From: Yponomeuta sedellus
Taxonomy: Eukaryota > Arthropoda > Insecta > Lepidoptera > Yponomeutidae
Assembly: GCA_934045075.1 (NCBI GenBank)
Contig: OW203721.1
Location: 18,706,714 to 18,770,713 of the forward strand
DNA: 64,000 nucleotides
Direction: 5' to 3'
In this document: piece by piece, positions 44,935 through 56,589 of the stretch
How the letters are laid out: each line of letters starts with the position of its first letter
How positions within the stretch are numbered: position 1 is the stretch's first letter
Position numbers and translations under genes: made by a program
The notes under the pieces: generated by a model
What the model was told of the DNA's origin: nothing
What the model saw: only the letters and a program-made list of their open reading frames with translations
Database searches by the model: none

Positions 44935-45245
44935 ACGTGGAAATACACCCAGACTGAGGCCATTTGTACAAAATTGGCGCCCCCTGTGGGAATCGAACCC
45001 TGACCTCGAGCATGGCAATCAGATGTCATACCGTTAGGGTACGTAGATAGGTAAAGTGACCATTTGGACGGTGCAGTGCCCACATTGTGTTTCAGATAGA
45101 GTAGGCCTGCCCAGCACCATTACCATCCAGACAGCTTAGTCAGGTCGACAGTCAAGACAAATCAACAGTTGCGGAGTGAAGCAATTCCTTGGTTTCCTTA
45201 CGATGTTTTCCTTTACAGTTAGCGAGTGATATTGCTATTACTTAC
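44935..45245 (-). repeat. Two adjoining SINE remnants, minus strand
   Basis: The minus-strand head at 44985-45040 has GAGGTCAGGGTTCGATTCCC (B box) and ACAGGGGGCGCC. From 45180 to 45245, TGGTTTCCTTACGATGTTTT with TTAGCGAGTGATATTGC is a Metulj-type body. Boundaries uncertain. Confidence 0.6.
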
Positions 45246-45504
45246 TAAATTATTATCTATAAGAGATCCCGACCGTATTCGGCCACAGCGACTGGGATCT
45301 GACTATTGAGGACGGTGACGTTCGTGTGCCCTCTGGTGACTGACATAGCCAATTTTGGCAGCGAATGTGCGACCACATTCCCTGCACGTCTGCACCCCTC
45401 CAACATAATTATAATTAATGGCCGCAGGTGGTCAGGCCTTGAGCTCATCTCGCTTAGCATCGAGCTCTGTTCTGCGTTTTGACTCGAAGTCATGGAAGTC
45501 GAAA

Positions 45505-45605
45505 CATTATGTACTAAACCCTGAAAACCAAGTCATATGTACATGCCCGCAATGGGAATCGCACCTGGACCTCCCGTTTCCGAGTCCATTGCTCTACACT
45601 GGGCT
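45505..45605 (-). repeat. tRNA-headed SINE head, minus strand
   Basis: On plus: TGTACATGCCCGCAATGGGA, ATCGCACCTGGACCTCCC and TTTCCGAGTCCATTGCTCTA. This is the same head type as 60510-60593. Confidence 0.65.
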
Positions 45606-45884
45606 TTTTTATTATGACCTGATATCGCATTTAAAATAAAACATATAACTAATATCGTGTTTGAACAAAAATGTTTGTATGCATTACAAATTATTTGCTT
45701 AATCCTGAATGAAACTGTCGTGAGTTTAGCTTACAAAATAAAAACATACTCTTTAATTCAGCATCGCTGTCGTTATGTCTATAAAAGTTAGTACTGCAAG
45801 GAGGCTACGATTAGGCTGATTCGTAATTTATTCAACCTAGTTGCTAAAATATACAGTCATAATAAATAAAGCTATCTTCTTCTT

Positions 45885-46100
45885 CTTCAGGCTATATTGG
45901 TCCACTGCTGGACATAGCCCTCCCCTAATGAGCGCAAGGTTGTGCCATCATTAGGGGGTAATGCCCATAATCCCCACGCTGGGCATGCGGGCAGGGGGCG
46001 CTGCTGCCAACCCCCCGGTTTGTGTCCCTTAGTCGCCTTTTACGACACCCGCGGGAAGAATTTGGGTTGGTGCTATTTTTTAGGCCGACACCACACAGCC
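45885..46100 (-). repeat. LINE 3' end fragment, minus strand
   Basis: Reverse complement of 12158-12415: GGCTATATTGGTCCACTGCT, ATGCCCATAATCCCCACGCT, CTTAGTCGCCTTTTACGACA, CCCGCGGGAAGAATTTGGG, GGCCGACACCACACAGCC. Confidence 0.8.
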
Positions 46101-46445
46101 AATAAAGCTATACACAACTAGAAATAATGATGCCTAAAAACAGTTAAATGCCTAGAATGAATACGAACACCTACTTAATCAAGTTCGCGCGACTCTACAT
46201 TTTTATCGTGCGTAGGTTGCCTTACAATCGAAGCAACAATTAAAACTGAAAGGTCCTTAGTTCAATAAAGAAAAGGCTCGGTGTCGCAATTAAGTACTTT
46301 ACGAATAACGACCACAGTTTATGTCATATTCGTTGGTTTAAGTAGCCAATTTATGTTTCTTGGCACTCTTCTTGGTGGAACCGCAACTTACAATCCCGCT
46401 TTATTTTTATTAAAACATCGCCAATTATATAGCAAATCATTCACT

Positions 46446-47072
46446 TTATTTAAAGAACTTTAATGAGTTTTACGTGAAAGGTAATTTTAATGTACCGTCG
46501 ACCTCTCTTTCCCACAGCTAACTAGAAAACCTTTACTTTTACTGTCATCTAGGTAACTACGCGCAAGCAAGTTTCGGCAAAACATGGCCAAGGCCCAAAA
46601 CCTCAAAGCTCTACATGGAAAAAACAATTTATGCAGACCGTAAAATATATTTATATGCGTTTATTTAAAGAACTTTATTGAGTGGGTAACTTTAATTTAC
46701 CATCGACCACGCTTTCCCACAGCTATCAGGAAAACCTTTACGGATTACCGTCACCTAGGTAACTTCGCGCAAGCAAGTTTCGGCAAAACATAGCCAAGAC
46801 CCAAAACCTTAAAGCTCTACATGGAAAAAACAATTTATGCACACCGTAAAATATATTTATATACGTTTATTTAAAGAACTTTATTGAGTCGGTAACTTTA
46901 ATTTACCGTCGACCACTCTTTCCCACAGCTATCTAGAAAACCTTTATGGATTACCGTCACCTAGGTAACTTCGCGCAAGCAAGTTTCGGCAAAACATAGC
47001 GAAGACCCAAAACCTCAAAGCTCTACATGGAAAAAACAATATATGCCCACCGTAAAATATATTTATATACGT
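46446..47072. repeat. Threefold tandem repeat, 206-215 bp unit
   Basis: Units start at 46446, 46661 and 46867 with TTATTTAAAGAACTTTA(A/T)T. Each contains CTCTTTCCCACAGCTA, ACCTAGGTAACT or TCTAGGTAACT, CGCGCAAGCAAGTTTCGGCA, CTCTACATGGAAAAAACAAT and GTAAAATATATTTATAT. Units 2 and 3 are closer to each other than to unit 1, so duplication was stepwise. No open frame runs through. Confidence 0.95.
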
Positions 47073-47339
47073 TTATTGCGGACGGCGCATCGGGTGTAAT
47101 TAACCATTTATTACATGTTACTCTATCAAACTTGAATACGATACTTTATTCGTGTCGTGAGAACCACACTTGGACGTTTCTCAGAAATGTTACCTTTTAA
47201 CTCTGAAATAAAGATCCTACAACTTTTATTGAAGGACCATAGAGGAGGTTTTTTTTCTTTTATTCGAGTGTTCTTTTTCAAATCCATAATAGTGACCGCT
47301 ACAATAACAACTGCTCAACTTGTTCCATAAAATCGGTTC

Positions 47340-47450
47340 GAATGCCTTTTTAGGGGCCCGTACCCAAAGGGTAAGTATTACTAGGACTTCACTGTACGTC
47401 CGTCTTTCGGTCCGTCCGTCTGTCCGTGGATTTTCATAGATCATTCATTT
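47340..47450 (-). repeat. Lepidopteran repeat terminal fragment
   Basis: AATGCCTTTTTAGGGGCCCG, TACCCAAAGGGTAAGTATTA and CGTCCGTCTTTCGGTCCGTC resemble one end of the common lepidopteran repeat family. Confidence 0.55.
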
Positions 47451-47454
47451 AAGC

Positions 47455-47565
47455 CTATTGCAGTCCACTGCTGGACATAAGCCTCCCCCAGTATGCGCCA
47501 CAAGACCCGATCTCCCGTTTTCGCCATCCAGTCACCACCAGCCACCTTTTTCATGGATGATGTAG
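47455..47565 (-). repeat. LINE 3' end fragment, second family
   Basis: CCTATTGCAGTCCACTGCTG, GACATAAGCCTCCCCCAGTA, then CCATCCAGTCACCACCAGCC. On the minus strand it ends ...CCAGCAGTGGACTGCAATAG, a tail typical of lepidopteran LINEs. Confidence 0.7.
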
Positions 47566-47839
47566 TTTATTTAATTTTTTATTCATTTATTCAGGTCACG
47601 TTGTCGCTATAATAGCAAATACTAAAAGCAGAATAAAATTAATATTTAAATCAGGCTTCCAGGTACAAACGTAAATTTCTGACGTTTTTGCTGGATACTA
47701 ATGTGCTCTATCATAAATACGGTAACACATAGAGGCATCAAACTTAGCGTGATTGTGGGACAAATAATAAAACATGGCCAAACGCTAGTCGAAATCATTA
47801 GATACTTTAATAATTTACAAAAAAAATAGTTTACATATT

Positions 47840-47935
47840 TACAAAAAAGTGAAGTGGTAGGTACGGAACCCTCGGTGTGCGACTCCGACTCGCACTTGGC
47901 CGGTTTTTTCTTTTTGGTTTTTTTGCTGGCCAAGT
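47840..47935 (+). repeat. Lepidopteran repeat right end
   Basis: GTACGGAACCCTCGGTGTGC, GACTCCGACTCGCACTTGGC, CGGTTTTTT is the closing block I recall for the 'GGAACCC' repeat family. The two minus-strand frames crossing it are incidental. Confidence 0.65.
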
Positions 47936-48069
47936 CATCGGCTCCGGTCGAGTGTTTAGCTTCCTCCGCCGTCGGTGCTTTTGTTGTATGTGAAGTGTAG
48001 ACAGAAGTGAAGTGATGACGACAGTAGCGTTAAGCCAACGCAAAAAATTTAACATTTTTTGCACCACAC

Positions 48070-48330
48070 CAAGAAGCGATGGTAGCGCAAAGGGGGAACG
48101 CTAGTCTCACATTCGAGGGGTTGTTGGTTTGAATCCTGGCATGGATCAATGATTTTGTTTTGTAATCTATATTAATTTGTGGTAGCAATATTACCTAATG
48201 TAACTCTAAAGGAAAACATCGTATGGAAACCCAAATATTTAAACTGTTCACATATCATGCATTTCTAGTCGCCAAAATACATTAGGCACGCGTGGTGTTT
48301 ATGCCCATACTGTCTGAATGACGTGTGTAG
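48070..48330 (+). repeat. tRNA-headed SINE, plus strand, diverged
   Basis: GCGATGGTAGCGCAAAGGGG (A box side), GTTGGTTTGAATCCTGGCAT (B box), then AATTTGTGGTAGCAATATTA, AAAGGAAAACATCG and GGCACGCGTGGTGTTTATGC. Confidence 0.65.
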
Positions 48331-50275
48331 TTTGCTTGGTTGAGATTTTACCGCGATATCAAGCGTAGGAAGTAAGTTTTAAGGTGTCGCATTGCCCCGA
48401 TTTTTTTTTACCTACACAATACATCAACACAACAATTTACCAGTCCAATTATATCAACCCTATGTCTTTGCACTCTATGCTGTAAAAGCGGCTCAAAATT
48501 CAAATCGTAGCGATTGTTCATCTACCTTGAAATTAATCTCATTCTAAACATCATATCAACATTTACGCGCGTATTCTCTGCTTATCAACGTTACTTTGTT
48601 ACAAAATTGTGAAGGTCAGGCGTAGTCAAGTGCGTACTGAAAAAACAGCTGTGGCTTATTTATACTTATTTATTGATAACTGTGAACTCACACATAGGTA
48701 GTTATCGTCTTTCGGCACACGCCTCTATCCAATTTCGCACAGTCTTTCGGAAACACATGTGTCTTTTGGTGCCTCGTTGAGGACGCACGTTGCGAATTCA
48801 TTTAGCGAGCAGGCGCCTCAGCTAAACACACATGAGGCTCGCCCGATGTGATTCCAATAGTTATGCAAATAGCGATCCGACCGTAATGAGTGGCCGGCAG
48901 TTATTTAAGACTGCCTCGTAACTCAAACTCTGGTTCCACGGTGATGCGAGGGCTTGGAAAGGTGTGGAGTAGGTGCGGTTTGGTTGTGTTTGCTTTGATC
49001 ATTGAATGATTGGTTAAAGCTGTTCTTACGTCTAAAATAGGTACTTATGGAAATTTCCAGAAAGGCATATCAAAAGCAAAAGCTAGGATAAATAATAAAA
49101 ATAAATAAATTATTTAATAGCGAGCAGCCTTAAGGCTGTCTTTACGTGGAGCGTGATGATGACTCGCTCACGCAATTTGACATTTTTAGTCATTTTTGGC
49201 GGGATTTAGCAAAGTAATGTTCACATTTTAGTCATTTTAATAAAATACTTCATTTACTTATACTTTCGATTAATAAGATCTGGTGATTTGATGGATGAAA
49301 ACTAGAAATGTAATTACATTGCGAATATTCAAGGACTTCTTATTCTCTACTATGTTTTTGATTGAGACAATTGGCTTCCAAAATTTATAATTTTTGGAAC
49401 ATCTTTAACATTGCGTATAAGGAAATGAAAATTTTATTAAAATGTCCGTAATTTGCGGACAATGCGTCAAACCCTCAGAACAGGTTTTTAAAAGTTTACT
49501 AAGTGAAAAGCCTACGTTATTAATTAAAAATATAAAATTGTGCGAACGGGGCACCATGCTCCTTGTAGTTGGCTCCACTGACACTCCAGCAGCCTTAATT
49601 AAATTCTATTAGATTAGCAGCAGCCTCTATTAGATTATTAATATTATTTATTTATTTTATAAAACAGCTATTATAAAATAAATTAATAATATTTCATTTA
49701 TAATTAATAATTAGCCCTTGACGCGCTTTGTTGTAAATTTTCATACTGTACAAATTTAAGCAATGATATATCAACGTCACGTAAGCCCCTGCTTCATAGT
49801 TTATGATCTATCGTACACTTCTACAATAAAAGTATTTTTATTTGCAGGCTCCACGCATTCCCCTGTGATCTCATCTCACACCTCCGCTCCGTGAACAAAA
49901 TTAATAACATGTTGATTTTTAATTTTTGTTCTGTTGCACTTATTATTATTTAAACTAAATTTCGAGGTATTATTTATGACTATTTATATAACATATGTTG
50001 ATCATTTTTCAATGTTTCCACACAATTAACACTTCATTGGTCAGTTAATCTCTCCGGGTTCGTTTCGGACTTTTGTTTTTAGTATTTATGCCGGGATTCG
50101 ACACTAGCTTGTGATAAATATCGTCTCTGCATCGGAATCATACATGCAATGGACTTTTGGCGAGAGTTATTGAGTAACAGATTTCTTCGGAACAGATACT
50201 ACCTTTTCTCAAATAGTGCCATGCTTTCCTTCGAGCCTAACTTTCACAGTTTGTGAACTTGATGCTATATATACT
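48331..50275. other. No gene seen
   Basis: Non-coding. 48690-48960 is somewhat GC-richer and may be an old MITE; ends not found. Around 49650-49690 a short AT-rich inverted repeat (AATATTATTTATTTATTTTATAA region) is visible. Confidence 0.35.
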
Positions 50276-50280
50276 CCTTT

Positions 50281-50345
50281 CAACATAACATAACATTATC
50301 TCACGCCTTTATCCCAGAGAGGTAAGCAGATCTTCTCAGAGCACC
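50281..50345 (-). repeat. Non-LTR element 3' end, minus strand
   Basis: AACATAACATAACATTATCT, CACGCCTTTATCCCAGAGAG and GTAAGCAGATC are the reverse of the 3' end that follows the RT tails at 30640-30745 and 55300-55625 (…TGCCTACCC…GGCGTGAG…TTATGTTATG). Confidence 0.65.
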
Positions 50346-52050
50346 TTCGCTTCATCAACAGTTTCGGGTACGTTTTATCTGCCCTGTGCCCGTTTACCTA
50401 AAACATGTTATTTTGTGCAACGGTGAAAATACTTGTGGAAAATTTAAAAAGTTTCAGTGCCAATATCAACATGTAGACGGATGCCTACAAGTTTTTATGA
50501 AATATAATGCACATAAAATCTAATACATATAACAAACGCTGTTTGCCAATAACATTTGATGTACGAAATCAAAGGCAAAGCAAACAGCATTCGCTTTCCA
50601 CATTGAAATTGCAGCTTTTTCTTAGACTTTTTATTTGTGGTCCCTCGAAATATCCAATAGATTAACGGAGAGCTTGCATAAGTATTATCTGCCCAAGATA
50701 ATCAATAAATGCGCTGTGAAGTAATGAACGGGCTTTCCTCTCTTGGAGTCCACAACAGATTAATATTGGTTCCTCACAGCCTCGGGTTGGTCAACCAGAC
50801 TGTTTGTTCACCAAAATAATAAGTCTGCCCGACTACCCCTGGGGCCACGTCGATATGATAAACTTTAAACTATAAGTCGTACCTGGGGGCCATTGTTTTT
50901 AACAATATGCGTGAGTAAGGACTGCCTAGAGACTATTCAAATCATACTTTAGTGCCATACTCCGTAACATTTACATCTTGGGTGGTGTACTTAGATTTAT
51001 GATTTTAATGATATACGAGTTTGAATTGTTTTTCTTAAAGCAATTTTTAGTTCCAATATTCAATCCGTATTACTTAATTAAGAGTAATATTACTTCATTG
51101 TAGAGTATTTCCAGGATGAATGTAGAAAATTAACATTAACTAAAATTATGATGTTCGTTTTATGAAATCAACGAAGAGTTAGCAATCTATTTTTTGCACC
51201 AGTAAGCTACCGGATGTATCATCCATTCATAAAGGCTTTTAATAAAAACAAATTATTTTATTTTCGTTAATTACTTGCCAACGAATAGATTAACTTTAAT
51301 GACAACACGGGCTTGCTCGTAAAATATGAACCGGTCGACGATTTAAAGCTCTACGGTAAAGTTTTTGCATGAATCTGTAGATAGATAGCTACTTACTTCA
51401 TTATTTTCTTCTGACTTAGTTCAACTTTTGTTTGCAAAGAGAAGGGATGGCGGCTTGGTTCTTTGTCTATACTATAACGTGGCATGGTCACAGTCACCAG
51501 ATCACGCGAATGATTTTTCAATCCCAAGCCGTCGCAGCCAAGAAAGATCTAGCCCGTAATAAAATAAAACTGCTTAAGCAATGAATGGACTGACCGAGCA
51601 GAATTTATAAGTCGTTAGTCTTGCACACGTGCGTCCAGCCCAGTCTGTGTCCATCTTTTTGCTGGGTCGTAAACCTGGCCGGCCATTTAACGTTGAGGGG
51701 TATTTCCTTATTTGCATTCGGAAATCGAATCGGGACCGAGGCGCGTTATTTAGCATATGTAATTAAACAATCAACAATAAGTACAGACACTAAAACGTCT
51801 CGTAAATCTCCCCTATATGACTCGCCCGGTATAAAATGGCCTTTTCTAATTTCGCCATTGCATTTCGTTTGGCTGTAAATCCTTCGGTTATGATTAAATC
51901 AGGGCCTATTGTTTGTTTTGTTTAATCATGCTGGCCGTTTACGATGGCGTATTTATGTTTTAGCGGGTTTTTAATATCGGCTACTCTTTTGAGAAAATCC
52001 ATCACGGTAGAGCGGGATGGTTTTGTTAGGTTCACGTTTGGCAAGGCCCA
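50346..52050. other. No gene seen
   Basis: AT-rich. Frames at 51574-51878 on both strands have no domain. Confidence 0.35.
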
Positions 52051-52054
52051 AAGA

Positions 52055-52205
52055 AGTATGATAAGAAATATCTGTGTAATTTCCATTTTTATGTACAATA
52101 ATGTGTTCTCTATATATCTATCAATGATAACTACCTCAATTGTTGCTTATTTGTACTAAGTTCTCCTTTTGTACATTATCTTTTGTGCAATAAAGAATTA
52201 ATAAT
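52055..52205 (+). repeat. Two LINE tails in a row
   Basis: 52055-52122 repeats 44422-44485 (GAAATATCTGTGTAATTTCC...ATATATCTATC). 52160-52205 (TTTGTACATTATCTTTTGTG, CAATAAAGAATTAATAATAA) is another tail with a triplet end. Confidence 0.7.
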
Positions 52206-52805
52206 AACAATAGTGATAACTTTGATGCGAACAGGGTAAATTTAAATATTAGTAAAATAAAAATATGAATTAATACCTACCCGCATTTGCCGGTAACGCA
52301 TTGAAAGTTAAAGCAAGTGGAAGACTATCAACTAATAGAACCAAAATATTGAAAATTAGAAAGAGGTTACATAATTATTCACTATATTTACAGCATTACC
52401 GACATAAGCTTATTTTTCATCTTATTTTGCGACTTCATACATTTTAAAATGGTTATGTGTATTTTTTCGGGATAAAAAATTACCTTTGTGTCATTCCGTT
52501 TAGCAGTTCTGGCGTGATTGGGCAACAATCATCTGTCCATCAAAACTGTTTGTAATTTCACTTGGTTCTACCCCCAAACTATAGGTCTTAAACCAAAGAT
52601 AGTTAAAAGTTGTTGCTGTTAAAGAGAAATTGACAGCCTGGTATAGATGACCCAGTAAACAGAGATGAAAAATTCACTATTCACTCCTGACTCTACCATC
52701 AGATCACCTACACGATACCAAATTATTAACATCTGAGTTGCCTGCACTTGACAAGTTCCAAATCTATACTACAATTATACAGAATTACACAGAAACCGCA
52801 CTTTC
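52206..52805. other. No gene seen
   Basis: AT-rich, non-coding. Confidence 0.4.
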
Positions 52806-52807
52806 AC

Positions 52808-52899
52808 TTTGCTCCCGTGGTGGAGTATGGCCTAACCTTCTTGTGATGCAGGAAGACACCCGTGCCCCAGAAGTGGAGACATACAAGGGTTGACAACGA
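52808..52899 (+). repeat. 5S-rRNA-like SINE, 3' end only
   Basis: CCCGTGGTGGAGTATGGCCT, AACCTTCTTGTGATGCAGGA, CCCGTGCCCCAGAAGTGG and GGGTTGACAACGA. This is the last ~92 bp of the family. Confidence 0.85.
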
Positions 52900-53555
52900 A
52901 CGACGACACAGAAACATTCCAACCCACAATACGTAACTAGTGAGATTTTTTTTTATGTATGACATTGATTTATACATATTTTTGTTCAGAAGCTTTGTCA
53001 TAGTGATAGTTAACAAAATAATCTAATATTATGAAATGCGATTTTACAGCAAGTTACGTATTGTGTGTTGGTTTGTCTTTGCGTAACACGGTTCAATTAT
53101 GCTTAGGGTAATACTGACCATAGACGTCAGGTGCAGGTAATAAAAGCGTGTTAAAAGTGCTGACTGTGCCAGGCTGGTGCACCAAAAACAGAAAAAAACG
53201 CCGCAACACGATGAAAGACTTATTCGACAGTAAATCAAAACGCGGCAATCCAGTTTAGTGGGCAGTAAAGCAATTAAAAAATCCAAACAATCAACGTTTA
53301 CAGCTCTTACAAAATCAGCTCAGTCTCGGGTCTCGGCGAGCCTAGTTCGCGGGGCCCTAAAACGGAACGAGAATAAAAAAAGTGGAGTCAATCTCGACTA
53401 CAATCTCGTTCTTTGGAGTTCCGTAGTATTACTAAGTTATTTATTTTAATATACAATAATCTACTAACGACACAACAATGCAGAGAGGGTGGGGGTGACG
53501 GGGGTGTTATAGACAGCCGCCAGAAGTTATATTTATATAGATGTATGTATGGTAT
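52900..53555. other. No gene seen
   Basis: Frames at 53044-53286 and 53258-53449 have no recognised domain. Confidence 0.35.
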
Positions 53556-53870
53556 GGTCTATACCCTCCTTAGGGAAGAGACCCGTGCCTCTCGGTGGGG
53601 AGGACATAATGAGTTGTGATGATGTATGTATGTATGTATGTATGTATGTATGTATGTATGTATGTATGTATGTATGTATGTATGTATGTATGTATGTATG
53701 TATGTATGTATGTATGTATGTATGTATGTATGCATGCATGTATGTATGTATGTATGTATGTATGTATGTATGTATGTATGTATGTATGTATGTATGTATG
53801 TATGTATGTATGTATGTATGTATGTATGTATGTATGTATGTATGTATGTATGTATGTATGTATGTATGTA
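53556..53870 (+). repeat. 5S-like SINE tail running into a (TATG)n microsatellite
   Basis: TACCCTCCTTAGGGAAGAGA, CCCGTGCCTCTCGGTGGGGA and CATAATGAGTTGTGATGATG (53558-53623) are the 3' end of the SINE. The tail continues without a break as TATG repeats to about 53870, with one TGCATGCATG interruption near 53730. All long MYVC and IHTY frames here are artefacts. Confidence 0.9.
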
Positions 53871-53889
53871 TTATTAGTATTATTTATTC

Positions 53890-54090
53890 ACCATCATCAT
53901 CAGCCATATCACGTCCACTGCACATAGGCCCTGCCCATGTTGCTCATGGTTTTCCAAACATCCCGGTCATATGCCGCCCGCATCCAGCGACTCCCCGCCA
54001 CCGTAACCAGAACCATCCATCAGACCATCTGGTGGATATCGTGAATGGTTCCGTGGTCTCCATGTGTATGAGCCAGGTGAATATACATAC
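53890..54090 (-). repeat. LINE 3' end fragment, minus strand
   Basis: CACCATCATCATCAGCCATA, TCACGTCCACTGCACATAGG, CCCTGCCCATGTTG, ATGCCGCCCGCATCCAGCGA and GTGGTCTCCATGTGTATGAG. On the minus strand it ends in a (GATGAT)n tail next to the TATG array. Confidence 0.65.
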
Positions 54091-54235
54091 ATCTATATAA
54101 ATATAACTACTGCAGTAAAATATGTATGTACGAAACACCGCCGTCACTACGACTGCGTTGGTGTGTTCATGCTTCAGTAGATTATTTTGTTCCATAGTTA
54201 AATTCGATTCTTACTATTCAAAATTTTTGTAAGGA

Positions 54236-54340
54236 AGCAACATAGGACGCTCACCAAGTCGCTGGGCCGACGATTTGAAGCAGTTAGGTAGGCAATAGCT
54301 GGATGACGGTGGAAGAAGGAGGAAGACTCGAGAGTGGCTA
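54236..54340 (+). pseudogene. Non-LTR RT C-terminal fragment ('RWADDLK')
   Basis: One frame reads GRSPSRWADDLKQLGRQ and then breaks. The (R/P)..RW.DD(L/I)K motif near the C-terminus is common in endonuclease-reverse transcriptase LINE proteins. A second copy is at 62520-62620. Confidence 0.6.
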
Positions 54341-54685
54341 ATTTCTAACAACACCAACTGATCCTTAAACGTCGTACAGACAGCGTCAGGCTCGCCGCTC
54401 TATAAACCGTCAGTATTTCACTAAAGCTACGCACCGCCTGCACCGTTCTAACGTCTATAAACCACCACCTAATAGTAAACATAGAGGGTCCACCCAGTGG
54501 CGTCTTTTGTTGTAAATAATTTAACCCTTTACACCTAACCTTCTCTGGTTGTAAATTTTGAAGTGTTAAGTTTTAAATCAAACTTATTTGGTTTTGGTAC
54601 CTTCATTGCGCTGAGATTTCAGACATATTTTATATTTTTCAATAAAATAATTTATTGTTATTTATTACATAGGTACTTGTATAAC
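54341..54685. other. No gene seen
   Basis: Non-coding; nothing recognised. Confidence 0.35.
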
Positions 54686-54689
54686 ATTA

Positions 54690-54765
54690 TTTGATTTAAG
54701 AAATCATGGATGTATTCTTTTTTCTGGTTGTGCAATAAAGTGTTCTCTATCTATCTATTTAAATA
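54690..54765 (+). repeat. LINE tail with (TATC)n end
   Basis: TTGATTTAAGAAATCATGGA, TGTATTCTTTTTTCTGGTTG, TGCAATAAAGTGTTCTC, TATCTATCTATT. This is the forward form of the tail at 18815-18886. Confidence 0.8.
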
Positions 54766-55295
54766 CCTATCTATTATTTATTTTTCCTTTTGTTTAAAAT
54801 CGCACATCAAAATTGTCAATTTCATGATTGCTTTTATTAAAACTGAAATTTAGAAAACTACTTTTACATTTTAAAGGCAAACTTACATTATATATATTAG
54901 AAGAAGAAAAAACTTTTTCACGTTCATCCAGTACAAAAATCAATTTTATGTTCACCACAAATTGTCATGTACCTACCTATGTCATTTTAAAAATTTTCGA
55001 TAATTATAGGACTTGGCTGCCGGATCCAACACATTTCGCAAAGCCATAACTAACACCGAGGTGACAAGAGACCAAAGCATCGTACTAAAATATATAAAAA
55101 AAAATCTGTCGCATTTTAGTTTCGCAGACTAAGTTTAGGTGTCTAGGATTCACGAGGGACCTGTGAATAATTTTACTCCGTAGATATACAATAAAACCAT
55201 GAACATATTTGTTACGCGGTAGCAAAAAATGCTACTTACCTACTGTATTTTTTTTTATCGTCGTATCTTAGTTTTTCATCCATTACGGTGTAAAC
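54766..55295. other. No gene seen
   Basis: AT-rich. The open frame at 54828-55049 has no domain. Confidence 0.35.
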
Positions 55296-55299
55296 GCAT

Positions 55300-55625
55300 T
55301 ACTTTACGAGATCACTCAAATATTGATAAACGCAATCGCAAAACGAAGGAAGAAAGATTGTCGAAACTAATATATATTGCGAATGTGAGTGGAACGGCTG
55401 GTAAGGAAAGTCCCAGGCGGACATACATCGACCAAATATTAATAGGGGATGTATTAGCGAAGGGGAAGATAAAAAGTACCCGGAACCGGCGTGCGTGCAT
55501 GCAACGACTCATGAACTTTGATGAAGCGAAGGTGATCTGTCAGGGTCGTGGTAAGTGGGAGTCCTTGGTCTCTGCCTACCCCTCTGGGATTCAGACGTGA
55601 GATTATGTATGATGTATGTATGATA
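55300..55625 (+). pseudogene. Non-LTR reverse transcriptase C-terminal tail
   Basis: An uninterrupted stretch reads KTKEERLSKLIYIANVSGTA, GKESPRRTYIDQILIGDVLA, KGKIKSTRNRRACMQRLMNF, DEAKVICQGRGKWESLVSAY, PSGIQT and stop. The blocks VSG.(A/V)G..(R/S)PRRTY.DQI, STRNRRAC(M)(K/Q)RLM..(D/E)EA..(I/V)C..R.KW.S.(V/I)SAYP are a well-known C-terminal tail of insect LINE proteins. It ends in a TTATGTATGATGTATG-type 3' tail. A shorter copy is at 30640-30745. The upstream RT domain is missing. Confidence 0.75.
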
Positions 55626-56370
55626 AACGCACCATACGTTTACCATTGTAACGATTACAAATAATGACAAGTGTGACGCCGTTGTTTGCGCCGATTCTAT
55701 GTTATGAAAAGTCTTTGAGACAAAAATTATTACGATAATTCATATTTCAAGCAAGCCTAAGAGATTGAAAAGAAATGTTCCAGTTTCCCATAGCTGATAA
55801 TACAGAATCTTACATGTCAAAGACCATTTAAGTAATTCATTACTAAATAGAAAATTGTACAAGTGCAAAACGTTGATAGTTAGAAGTTTTTTTTTATTAA
55901 TTTCCTTTATAAGTTTGTAGGCACTATATTTTGCTTTTGTGTAGGAGAGTTTTTCGTGAGCCATGACTTTGCTAGAAATATCTTATTTAGTGAGCTATTA
56001 TTAGTTATTTGGCCTGACCATTGTTGCATATTTCGTTTATTGCCATATTTAATTTTCGTAGAAAAGAAAAGTTTTTGAGAACTTTGAGAATAAATCTGAT
56101 AGGACCGGCCGAGTCTTTTAATTCTTTCGGATGGACGCTCTGCCGCCTATAAAACGTAATAAAAATGTATGCGAACCACTCACAAAAGGGTACGATCGAG
56201 TGTGTGAGTAATTTAACCTGATTATTATATGCAAACAGCATCAATAAGCGCTGTAGATCGATTGATTTTGTTAAAAGGATGCGTAAGGAACACTATTTTT
56301 CCCTTTGCATTTTTACTTGCATTTTCACGAACTGTCATCTAGCAATTTATATACGCGCTTGTGGATTATA
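55626..56370. other. No gene seen
   Basis: AT-rich, non-coding. Confidence 0.4.
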
Positions 56371-56371
56371 C

Positions 56372-56428
56372 TAGTGAGACCGAGTGATTAAAATCAATCT
56401 CTAAGGTTAAGCAACAACAGGCGTGATT
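56372..56428 (+). repeat. 5S-rRNA-like SINE, 5' head only
   Basis: GAGACCGAGTGATTAAAATC, AATCTCTAAGGTTAAGCAAC, AACAGGCGTG, then unrelated sequence. It carries the 5' head and first promoter box but not the middle or tail, so it cannot come from simple 5' truncation. Deletion or interruption is needed. Confidence 0.75.
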
Positions 56429-56589
56429 TATAAATTAAATTTTAACTTCAATTACTAATAATCAATATTGTTGACTTTATATAAAATAATTGGTTTGCCT
56501 ATTTTGGAAAGTAACTTCATAATTAACTTTTGTAATTTTTGCCGAGGGTAGTAAACTAACCGTTAATGCTTTCTAAAAGACGCCTGTCA

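Noticed and set aside
46446..47072. CRISPR-like array
   Set aside because: Only three contiguous units of 206-215 bp without spacers, in an animal genome.
53549..54100. 183-codon MYVC frame and its relatives
   Set aside because: Carried by the (TATG)n array and the adjoining LINE fragment.
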